Of a stretch of 64,000 nucleotides of DNA, positions 1 through 9,300 are shown piece after piece (position 1 is the stretch's first letter; each line of letters begins with the position of its first letter). The position numbers and the translations under genes are program-made. The notes beneath the pieces are model-generated. The model was given only the letters and a program-made list of their open reading frames with translations. It did no database searches and was not told where the DNA came from. This stretch comes from [Clostridium] innocuum (lineage in GTDB: Bacteria > Bacillota_I > Bacilli_A > Erysipelotrichales > Erysipelotrichaceae), in assembly GCA_012317185.1 (NCBI GenBank), contig CP048838.1, forward strand, positions 1,426,001 to 1,490,000, read 5' to 3'.

Positions 1-280
1 TTTTACGTATAGAAATTTTATAATAGAAGATTGATTTTCCAGAATGCTTTGGTTAACTGTGGTGTAGAAAAAACTTGATTATCGTGCATTTAAATCCACA
101 ATTTATTGATTTTTCGCCATAAAGCGATGAATTCATGCTATGATACAGATATCTAGTGATACATTGAAAAGAGCAAAACTAAAAAGCTTTCGCAGTACGT
201 TGATTTATGTATCCTTTTTCTCAATTCGTATGTCTGAATTATGAAATTAAGGTATAATATATATAGAAGGCGGTGATATT
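1..280. other. Intergenic lead-in with a possible promoter
   Basis: No gene is supported here. The stretch is AT-rich. A TATAAT hexamer at 253-258 lies about 25 bases before the TTG start of the broken ATPase gene, but no good -35 hexamer sits 16-18 bases upstream. The ribosome binding site AAGGCGGTGAT at about 268-277 precedes that TTG. Confidence 0.4.
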
Positions 281-358
281 TTGAAAAAAGCCATACCAAT
301 AGGAGTTGACGGTTATCAGAAATTACGGGTTGAAGATTATTACACAGTTGATAAAAGC

Positions 359-378
359 AGGCACTGCCCGCCTGAGGC
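359..378 (+). repeat. 20-bp GC-rich insert, copy 1
   Basis: The sequence is AGGCACTGCCCGCCTGAGGC, inserted between AGC (Ser) and GTG ATG. It brings an in-frame TGA at 380-382. Deleting exactly 20 bases restores DKS-VM-IAEF, as expected for the family. It contains internal palindromes GGC-ACT-GCC and GCCT-G-AGGC. Confidence 0.8.
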
Positions 379-444
379 GTGATGATTGCGGAGTTTCTGG
401 AAAGGAAAACAACTGTTACACTGATTACACGACCAAGACGCTTT

Positions 445-497
445 CACCGAAATATTGCCGATACCTTTGGTATCCGACAAAAGGCGCGCTAGTAGCG
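445..497 (+). repeat. 53-bp insert in the P-loop region
   Basis: This insert separates RPRRF (ends 444) from GKTINMS (starts 498). Deleting 53 bases restores the family motif RPRRFGKT. It differs from the 20-bp element over most of its length. It holds a small hairpin GATACC-TTT-GGTATC near 459-473, and its right end begins AGGCGCGCT, reminiscent of the 20-bp element. Confidence 0.55.
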
Positions 498-518
498 GGG
501 AAGACAATCAATATGAGC

Positions 519-538
519 AGGCGCTGCCCACCCATGGC
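519..538 (+). repeat. 20-bp GC-rich insert, copy 2 (variant)
   Basis: The sequence AGGCGCTGCCCACCCATGGC sits between AGC (Ser) and ATG CTT. Removal restores NMS-MLSDFF in frame. It differs from copy 1 at a handful of positions, mostly in the right half. Confidence 0.78.
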
Positions 539-907
539 ATGCTTTCAGATTTTTTCGATGTTACCAAGAATTCAGCTAGCATTTTTGAAGCTTCAGCAAT
601 ATGAAAACAGAGTATGCTTCCTATATAAATACGTATCCAACAATATTTTTATCTTTTGCGGATGCAAAAGAATCTAAGAGGAGGATAGTAAAATCTATAA
701 AGGAGCAATTATTAAATGTTTATGATGAATATGCATGTGTTTTAGAAAAACTCAGTATGTTTGAAAAGCCTAAATTTGATTTGATTTTACGGGGATTATC
801 TGATCTTGAAGACGAAAACTTGGAGCTAGTTGACCATGCAATCAGCTTTTTAATGAAAAAATGTCATCAATATTACAAAAAACGCGTTATGTTGTTTATA
901 GACGAAT

Positions 908-927
908 AGGCGCTGCCCGCCCAAGGC
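908..927 (+). repeat. 20-bp GC-rich insert, copy 3
   Basis: The sequence AGGCGCTGCCCGCCCAAGGC falls inside the codon after LFIDE and creates the TAG stop at 907-909. Removal yields IDE-C-DTPF in frame; the family usually has Tyr where the repaired codon reads Cys. Confidence 0.78.
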
Positions 928-1078
928 GTGACACACCGTTTATTGAAGCCCATACACAGGGATTTTATAAAGAAGTGAGCGGTGCCTTATCAGCACTCCT
1001 GCATACGGCTTTGAAAACAAGTGATGATTTACAATTTGCTATATTGACAGGCATACAGCGCGTTGCGAAAGAGAATAC

Positions 1079-1099
1079 GCGTAAGGCGGGCAGAGGCCT
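1079..1099 (-). repeat. 21-bp GC-rich insert, copy 4 (reverse, diverged)
   Basis: Read on the minus strand this is AGGC-CT-CTGCCCGCCT-TACGC, related to copy 1 with one extra base and a changed right end. At 21 bases it keeps the frame and adds about seven residues (TRKAGRGL in place of one residue) between AKEN and FSDLNN. The exact edges are uncertain by a base or two. Confidence 0.65.
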
Positions 1100-1498
1100 T
1101 TTTTCTGATTTAAATAATCTGCTTGTATGTACAGTAAAGGATAAAGAATATGCAGAATACTTTGGATTTACAAAGAATGAGGTAAAAGACTTGTTAGCAT
1201 ATTATGATTTGAAGTATACGGATGAAGTACGCGCATTATATGACGGTTATAATATGGGAGGCGTAGACATTTTTAATCCCTGGTCCATTATCAATTACGC
1301 GGAACGTAAAGTATTGATGCCTTACTGGGTGAATACCAGTTCTAATAAAATGATAAAAGTGGCAATGAAAGATTGTGATGCTTCATTTAAAGAGGGATAT
1401 GAAGAATTAATAAGGATCGGAACAGTTAGAACACTTGTAAATTTCGAAACATCTTTTTATGAGCTAAAGGAAACAAGCAGTTTATGGGGGCTGTTTGC

Positions 1499-1518
1499 GC
1501 CTCAGGCGGGCAGTGCCT
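1499..1518 (-). repeat. 20-bp GC-rich insert, copy 5 (reverse)
   Basis: On the minus strand it is identical over all 20 bases to copy 1. It splits the codon after WGLF. Removal gives LF-A-NAGYLTVQ in frame. Identity with copy 1 in the opposite orientation argues for recent movement or conversion rather than chance. Confidence 0.8.
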
Positions 1519-2111
1519 GAATGCCGGATATCTAACCGTACAGGATACGCTTGATTCATTACTCGGAAGATATGAATTAAGAATTCCTAATAAAGAAATC
1601 ATGAGTGAATTTAGTGCAATCACAGCACATTATCTTCATGTAGATGAGAATAGTATCGATGTTTTAACAGATAAACTCCTTCAAAAAGACTGGAAAGGGT
1701 TTTTGCGCGGATATCGTAAAATTCTGATGGATACTATAAGTTATTTTGATTTAATCAATGAGAATTCTTACCAGACGCTTCTATTAGGTCTTCTTATGCG
1801 GTTGGGAAATGCTTATGAAATTTCGAGCAATCGGGAGCATGGTGAAGGTAGGTATGACATTTTGTTAAGCAACAAAACCAGTGGAGAACCCTCACTGTTG
1901 TTTGAATTGAAATATACAAAGGACGAAAATATTGACCTTACAAAATTGGCGAAGCTTGCATGTGATCAAATCATAGACAAGAAATATGATCACGATATGC
2001 AAAATGTTATTAAAGTAGGACTTGCGCATCGGGGAAAGCAGGTTGAGATGTACGTTCATGCGTGATATCAATAAAATACAGTATATACATGCATATCCTG
2101 TTTACTGAAGT

Positions 2112-2140
2112 CTTCCTGTGCGGCTTGCAGGAGGATTTTT
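2112..2140 (+). terminator. Probable weak terminator after the broken ATPase gene
   Basis: CTTCCTG at 2112-2118 pairs with CAGGAGG at 2128-2134 (one G-U pair), followed by ATTTTT. Confidence 0.4.
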
Positions 2141-2307
2141 ACATATTAAGGAAATCTTAGGCACTAAAGATAAGAATCAGCAATCAAACATCGTCTATGG
2201 AAACTATTCATATCTGAGCACCGCCTGCACAGTTCCAATCTTATCCTTTTTAGCATTTCCCATTTTACATGAAATATGGTAGAATAACCTATACCTGAGG
2301 TGATATT

Positions 2308-3114
2308 ATGAAAACTTGGAAAGACTTTCTTTCATTTACCAATATAAGAGAACGCATTGCCAGTCTGCTGATTATGCTGATGCTGCTCAGCATTCTGTAC
2401 TGCTCGATTTACAGTATGGGAATTTCGGTTGTCAGCCGGGCAGGCAGTATGCTGGTATCCTACCTGTTTCTCTATCTGATCGTTGTTGTGGCTGCCTATG
2501 TATATCTGATTGTCATGTTTCAGTTTATCCGTACCAAGCGGGAAGATATACGTACGCTTACGATGAAGGACTATATGTTTCCTCTCATTGGGGTGCAGAC
2601 CCTGCTGTTTGTCGTAATGGTGGGGAGCAGCTGGCTTTCCTTTCAGCTGATGCTTGCGGATATGAGCAGTATCAATACCATACTGACTCCAATCATGCTT
2701 GTGCTGATGATGTTTTATATTCCGGTGCAGGTATTTGCCTGCTTTGCCATTTATGACGGGGCGCGGAATCCGTTTCTCATCATAAAGGATGCCTTTGTTA
2801 AGATCATTCGGCATTACCGTTCTTCCTTTTACAGTATGCTGGTCATCTTTTTAATTGCTTTTGCCTATACCTCGTTCATGAATGCCTTTTTCCAATATGG
2901 AACCCTGTTTGCTGTAAACAGCGGTGTCGTTGATATCATGACCCGCAGCAATCCATTCATGGATGCGATGGAGCTGGGACTTTCCCTGTTTGATAATATG
3001 CAGCTTCTTCCTGCCTTTCTTGTATCTGTTATCTATGGTGTTGTCATGTGTCTGGTGCTGGTATTCTACTATACCTTTATGGTGTGTATCTATGATGAGG
3101 ATGTACACGTTTAA
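2308..3114 (+). CDS. Polytopic membrane protein of unknown function
   Basis: This 268-residue protein is not assigned to a named family by eye. It has about six hydrophobic segments (near residues 18-40, 45-72, 90-112, 122-148, 170-195 and 232-262). Short charged loops include FIRTKREDIRTL after the second segment and DAFVKIIRHYRSS before the fifth. The layout recalls YesL/DUF-type small integral membrane proteins, but no diagnostic motif is visible. The ATG follows GAGGTGAT at good spacing. A 44-residue ORF follows 32 bases downstream and the pair shares the terminator at 3264-3295, so they look like one transcription unit. Confidence 0.8.
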   Translation: MKTWKDFLSFTNIRERIASLLIMLMLLSILYCSIYSMGISVVSRAGSMLVSYLFLYLIVVVAAYVYLIVMFQFIRTKREDIRTLTMKDYMFPLIGVQTLLFVVMVGSSWLSFQLMLADMSSINTILTPIMLVLMMFYIPVQVFACFAIYDGARNPFLIIKDAFVKIIRHYRSSFYSMLVIFLIAFAYTSFMNAFFQYGTLFAVNSGVVDIMTRSNPFMDAMELGLSLFDNMQLLPAFLVSVIYGVVMCLVLVFYYTFMVCIYDEDVHV

Positions 3115-3146
3115 GCTTTTTACATACGATAAAGCAGGTGATTGTA

Positions 3147-3281
3147 ATGAATAATGAATATGATATCCCGTTTGTTGTAACACTGCACATGAAGAATACC
3201 TATGCTGTACTGCGTGTACATGTAATCAAAATTGAGGGGCAGCCCTATGTGCTGCTGCAGCTGGAACCGTTGATGAATTAA
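3147..3281 (+). CDS. Small ORF, 44 residues
   Basis: The ATG at 3147 follows GCAGGTGATTGTA, a good ribosome binding site. The product is a 44-residue, soluble-looking peptide beginning MNNEYDIPFV with alternating hydrophobic and charged residues (VLRVHVIKIEG) that would suit beta strands. Its TAA stop (3279-3281) lies inside the terminator hairpin, so translation would run into the stem. Family unknown. It could be a small accessory protein of the upstream membrane protein or a leader for the large downstream gene. Confidence 0.55.
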   Translation: MNNEYDIPFVVTLHMKNTYAVLRVHVIKIEGQPYVLLQLEPLMN

Positions 3282-3295
3282 CGGTTCTTTTATTT
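3264..3295 (+). terminator. Rho-independent terminator
   Basis: GAACCGTT (3264-3271) pairs perfectly with AACGGTTC (3280-3287), followed by TTTTATTTT. It separates the membrane-protein unit from the giant gene. Confidence 0.8.
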
Positions 3296-3373
3296 TGTAG
3301 AACAATTTCCATGTGGGCTCATATACTAGAATGTATAAGAAATGAATCGCTTATATGAAGAAGGAGGATAAAG

Positions 3374-6300
3374 ATGAGCAAACGCTTATGGAACGTCTTT
3401 TACCGCATGCTGCCTGTCAGCCTTCTGGAAACGGCACAGCCGTGCATAGAAAATGCGAGCATGGATATTGTCATAGAAGAGAGGATGCGTGACGGTAGTG
3501 CCAGAGACATACGCAGAATGCGTCATGTCAAGGTCTGTCACTCTCAGAACGAATGCTGTTATTATGATGTACCCATCGATCCGGCTACCGGTATTGGAAA
3601 AATCACGATTTCCGATATCCAGGCAGTACAGCATGTCATCGTACAGACGGATGAAAGCGGACAGCAGATGATCAACGGGGATGAGGTGGATATCACCTAT
3701 CTGGTGGATGAGGAAATTCAGCAGGAGGACTACGCCACAGTGATCTACACGAGTACGACCTCTCACCGCACAGTCCGCATCATCAATCAGCAGCTGGGTG
3801 AGACACAGCTGCATGTCGTAAAGAAATTAGTAGATATGAATGGGGACCCGCTGGAATTTCAGAGGGACATGGCATTTACCCTGCATGTCATGCAGAATGG
3901 GCAGGAGCAGTGTGTTACCCTTGATGCATCCAATGACTTTCAGGAAACCATCTGTGACCTGCTGCCAGGCTATACTATGGTTGAGGAAAGCGGATGTACA
4001 GGGTATCTGACCCGCTGGAGATTCAATGATGAGGGAGAAACCTCGGATGGCCGCTTTGATCTGATGCCGCAGGAAAATGAACTCGTCATGATCAATGAAC
4101 TGCGTGCAGACACTGTATTGAAGATTGAAAAGTATATTCGTATGGAAAACGGACACCTGTGCAAGCCGGGCTGTGGTGAGGTTTATCAGGTTCGCGTTAT
4201 CTCTGACAGCGATGATCGTCTGATTGAGCTGAGCGAGGATAATGACTACTGTGCCATGCTTTGCGGACTGCTGCCGGGCTATTACGATATCAATGAGCTG
4301 AGTGATCCGATGGAAGCGAATCCGGTTTATATCGTAAATGGCCGTGAGGAGCAGTGCTATGCCAATGTAGAGCTGAACGACTGTGAGCAGGCATCGGTTA
4401 TGATTATCAATTCACAGCAGAATATGGGACTTTGTGAAGGTATGACCTCACCGCTTCGTATCTGCAAGTTTATTCGCAGCTGTGACGGCAGTGTTTCCAA
4501 GCCGTCGAAGGATCTGCAGTTCATGGTCATGGTCAGCGGCTGCGGTATGAATGAAACCTTTAATCTGAATGCCAGCAACAACTTCTGCGTGGATATCGCG
4601 AATTTATGCAATGGGGAATATATCATCGAGGAAGTGAGCTGTAATACCGATTATACGACAAGCTATGTTATCAACGGGGGAAGAGAGAGTACTAGTGCCT
4701 GTATCCGCATCAATGGTGACAATGCCTTCTGTGTGTCCGTCATCAATGAGGAACGCAATGCAGGTAAGGTCAGCATCTGCAAATATGTGCGCAATGAATT
4801 CGGTGATTTGATTAAGCCGCAGAAGCATCAGTGCTTTCATGTAACCCTCAGCTCCTACTTCTGTAAACGCTGCTTCGAGCTGAATGCGGATAACGACTGG
4901 TGCATGTGCTTCGATGATCTGCGCTTCGGCAGCTATGAGGTGCGTGAGGATGCACCGTGTGAGTATGAGGTCAGCTATCAGGTCAACTGCGGACGGGAGT
5001 GCCGTCATGCCCGCTTTGTTGTCGATGACTGCTGTGAAAATGAAATCCGCATCATCAACAGTGTTGCGAAGAGCAGCTGCGGTGTTTTGAAAATCTGTAA
5101 ATTTGAAGAAACACGAAGCGGTGAGCTGGTCAAGCCGGGGCGCGATGAGGAATTTGAAGTATGTGTGGAAAGTGCCTGCTTCAAGGAAACGTATCTGTTA
5201 AAGGCCGGAAACAACTGGTGTGTCATGCTGGAGGGTCTTGCGGCAGGAGAATACCGTATTACCGAGCTGGACAGCTATGATTATGATGTTTCCTATATCG
5301 TCAATCAGCAGGATGAATGCGATGCCATCGTGTATATGGATGGGTCCAATCAGGAGGTCAGCATCATCAACCGCCGCCGCAACAGCGGTATGCTGAAGCT
5401 GCGTGGTGTTGTTCGCTGCTGCAACGGGGACATGCAGCGTCCATCCAGAGGCATGCTGCTGGATATCCTGGTCGAAGGTAGAGAGTGCAGTGAGCACGTC
5501 TGTCTGCGTGCGGAAAACAACTGGTGTGTGATTCTGGATCAGCTGCCGCAGGGACGCTATCGTATTGTGCAGAAGGATAATCTGGGCTATCGCGTTAGCT
5601 ATGTCATAGACGGCAACGAGGAAAGCTTCGGCAATGTCGAGCTGGGACAGTGCGATGTGGAGGTTCTGATTGTCAATCAGGAAAGCGACTGCACAGGAAG
5701 TGTCCGCGTTACCAAGTATATCGAGGATGCGCAGGGGGAGCTGTTCATGCCGTGTCCGCAGGATGAATTCCGCTTCCTGTTACAGGGACAGGGCTTCAGC
5801 CGCACCTACCGCCTGTGTGCACGCAATGACTTCTGTGTATATTTCGATGATCTGATGGAGGGAAGCTATGAAATCAGTGAGGTCGATGAAAACTGGAATG
5901 TCCGCTACCGCGTCAATGGGGAAAGCTGCGAGCGTGCCTGCTTTACACTGGGACGTGATGATGAATATATCGACATCATCAACAGTGAACAGCGGCAGGG
6001 CGTTGTAACGATTGAAAAACGCATACGGGATGGAAACCGTATCGTGATGCCGGATGAGGATGCCGTATACCGTGTGCTGCTAAAGGGCAAGAACTGTCAT
6101 GAGGTATATGAACTGCATGCCGGCAATGATTTCTGCATCTGCCTGAGCAATCTGGCCAACCAGCATTATGAGCTGCGTGAGCTGGGCGGCGGTAAGCATG
6201 TATATGACATCAACGGGGAATTGCATGAGAGCTGCTACTTCCTGTTCGAGGGAGAAAGCATGCATGTTACGATCATCAACGAAGAGGAGCGCTGCGGCTG

Positions 6301-9300
6301 TATGCTGCTGGAGAAGCGTATCGCGGATGCAGACGGTAACCTGGTCATGCCATCCTATGGTGAGTCCTTCTGTGCCATCGTGGAAAGCGATATGTGCACA
6401 CAGAAAATCGAGTTGAACAGCGAAAATGATTTCTGTGTCCGCCTGTATGATTTGCCGCAGGGACATTATGAGGTACGTGAGGTTCCATGCGAGGGCTATG
6501 AGGTCAGCTGGCTGATCAATGATCTGCCGTGTGCGTCTGCCGTCGTGGATGTGTGTGATGAGGATGTCTGCATCACCATGGTAAATACACCGTGTCCAAA
6601 GGGCTGCATCCGTGTTGGTGCACTCATGGAGGAGGACGGCGTTCGCCGTGATCTGTGTCCGGGCGAAGAGGTACGTGTGGAAATCGTCAGCGAGCATTGC
6701 AAGGAAACACTCTGCCTGAACAGCCGCAATAGCTTCTGCGATGAATTAAAGAATCTGCAGCCGGGCTCTTATACACTGCGTGTGCTTGATGCCGGTGCGG
6801 TTCGCTTTGAAATTGAGGAGTGTGTATTCGAGGATGTTGTCTGCATTGAGTTAAACGGGGAATGTGTAAGCGTCTGTGCTGTGATCAAGCAGCCGCGCCG
6901 CGCCGACATCACCGTTACCAAATGCATGGAAAACGGATTCAAAGAACGCTTTAAGCCGGAACGAAACGACACCTTCCGTATCCAGCTCCTGCATGATAAG
7001 GAAAAACAGGAATGTGTTCTGGACAGAAGCAATGACTGGACAGCGACCTTTTGCAGGCAGCCAAACGGCGCCTATGAAATCCGTGAGCTGGGGAATCATG
7101 AGGTCCGTTATCAGATCAATGATGAGTGTCCGAAGGATAGCGGATACTTTGAGGTCAGGGATGAAGCTGTAAACATTACCGTGCTGAATGCAAGCGAGGC
7201 TATGGCGAAGCTGCATCTGGAGGCAGTCGTCAAGAATTGTGAGGATGATCTTACAGCGCCGTCAAAGGACATGGTGTTCCATATGCAGGTCAAGGGGAAG
7301 CATATGGATAAGACCTTCGTGCTGAATGAGCGCAATCACTGGCATCAGGCGGTGGAGCTTCCGCAGGCGGAATATCAGGTCATTCAGAAGGAGGATCCGC
7401 AATTCAAGGAGCTGTATTATCTGGTGGATGATGCACGCGAGTGCGATGGTACAATTGTGTTATGCAGTGATGTGCATGTACAGTCTGTCAATGTAATGAA
7501 ATGTGCATTGGGAAGCATCACGCTTTCCAAGTACATGCGCGATGCATCCTGCGGCTGTCTGAAGAAACCGCAGCAGGAAGAGGAGTTTGAGGTGGACGTC
7601 AGGGGAGAAGCGTTCCATCAGATTATTACGCTAAACTCCTGCAACCGCTGGAAGGAAACGCTGGAGCATCTTCCGATGGGGGTATATGAGCTGCGTGAGC
7701 TGAATACAACGCATGATGTCAGCTATATCATCAACGGGGGTAAGGAAGTAGAGAGTGCTGTCATCAATGTGGAAGCGGAAAACGTGGATGTCAAGGTAAT
7801 CAATGAGGAGAAGCAGCCGCATGAGGGAAGCATTGAGCTGTGCAAGCTCATTCGTGACACTGAGGGGTGTTACCGCTATCCATCCGAGCAGGACAGCTTC
7901 TGGGTACGCATCAAGGGAGAAGAGGAAACAAGCAGAGTTCTTCTGAATTACGCAAATCACTTCTATGCCAGCCTGCGCAATTTAAAGGACGGCTGGTATG
8001 AAATTATCGAAGAGAGTGGACAGGAGGGTGTTCGCTATGTCGTCAATAATGCGGCACCGCTTGCAAGGGGAATCGTTCATGTCATGCAGAATGCCAATAC
8101 GGTGAATATCATCAATCCGCAGGGGACAGGAAACACCGGCAGCATCACATTGAGCAAATATGTAGAGGATGCACAGGGACTGCTGAGCAAGCCGCAATCA
8201 GGCAGCTATCGCATCCATGTTTCCTCACCGGGCTATAACGAAATCTTCACATTATCCTCCAGAAACAGCTTCACGGAGACGATTGGACCGTTACCAAGCG
8301 CAACCTATGTCATCGATGAGCTGGATCATGAGGATGTCAGCTATATTATCGACGGCGGTTCTCAGGTGGATCGCGCCATTGTGGCAGTGAATGGCACTGC
8401 GCATCAGGTACAGGTCATCAATCGGGAGCAGGTAGCGGAAAGCGGCAGCATCACCATGGCCAAATATATTCGTCAGGATGGTATGCTGATGCGCCCGCAA
8501 AAGGATGCGTCCTATGTCTTCCTGGTATCCGGGCCTTCCTATAATGAGCTGATCACACTGGATGCCTCCAACCGCTGGATGCGCGTGCTTTCGGATTTGG
8601 CAGCAGGGGATTATGTCATCAGCGAAACGACGACGATGGATGCTGTCAGCTTCATCATCAACGGGGGGAATGAAGTGGACCGCGGTATCATCCATGTGGC
8701 AGGTACCAGCAATACCGTTCAGATTATCGATACACCGCAGGTATCCGGCAGGGGCAGTATACAGCTGGATAAATATATGCGCCGCAATCAGAATCTGGTG
8801 CGTCCGGATGAGGATTTTATTTCCACCATTCATATCTCACGACCGGGGTACAATGAGGTCTTTACATTGAATCGTGAAAACAACTGGTCGCTGCTGGTAG
8901 ATGCTCTGGAGGATGGCGTGTACGTCGTGGATGAGGTCGATGACCGCTATGATGTGAGCTACATTGTCAACGGTGCAAGTGAGGTTAACAGCGCTATTGT
9001 CAATGTGGAGGGCAACGTCAGTACCGTGCAGATTATCAATACGGTGAAGGAAGTCTTCGGCAGTATCCGCATCGAGAAGTTCATGCGGGTAAATGGCAAG
9101 CTGGAACAGCCGGCACAGGATTTTGTGACCCGGGTACATGTATCCAAGCCGGGCTACAATGAGGTGTTTACCCTGAATGCAGCCAATCACTGGAGCATCC
9201 TTGTCAAGGATCTGATGGATGGCTGGTATGTGATCGATGAAGTGGACAGTGATGATCAGGTCACATATATTATCAACGGCGGCAGCGAGGTCGCAAACGG

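Larger units (their letters stand above)
281..2065 (+). pseudogene. Broken AAA-ATPase / PD-(D/E)XK nuclease-like protein (PF09820 + PF08011 type)
   Basis: The intact family is a cytoplasmic protein of about 520-560 residues with an N-terminal AAA-ATPase-like domain and a C-terminal PD-(D/E)XK nuclease-like domain; its function is unknown and it is often multicopy in gut bacteria. Here the pieces lie in several frames: start TTG 281, VDKS at 347-358, MIAEFLE from 382, the P-loop RPRRF/GKT split at 444/498, LFIDE before 907, DTPFIEA from 930, SSLWGLF to 1496, NAGYLTVQ from 1520, and the nuclease signature GRYDILL...LLFELKY near 1850-1915. Five 20-21 bp inserts, one 53-bp insert and a one-base loss near 600 break it. 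Removing them gives one continuous protein. As standard translation goes it is a pseudogene. Confidence 0.88.

Noticed and set aside
281..2065. Several short independent genes at 306-677, 601-909, 861-1520 and 1484-2065
   Set aside because: Their translations join into a single family protein once the short inserts are removed; only the first of them has a good start signal, at TTG 281.
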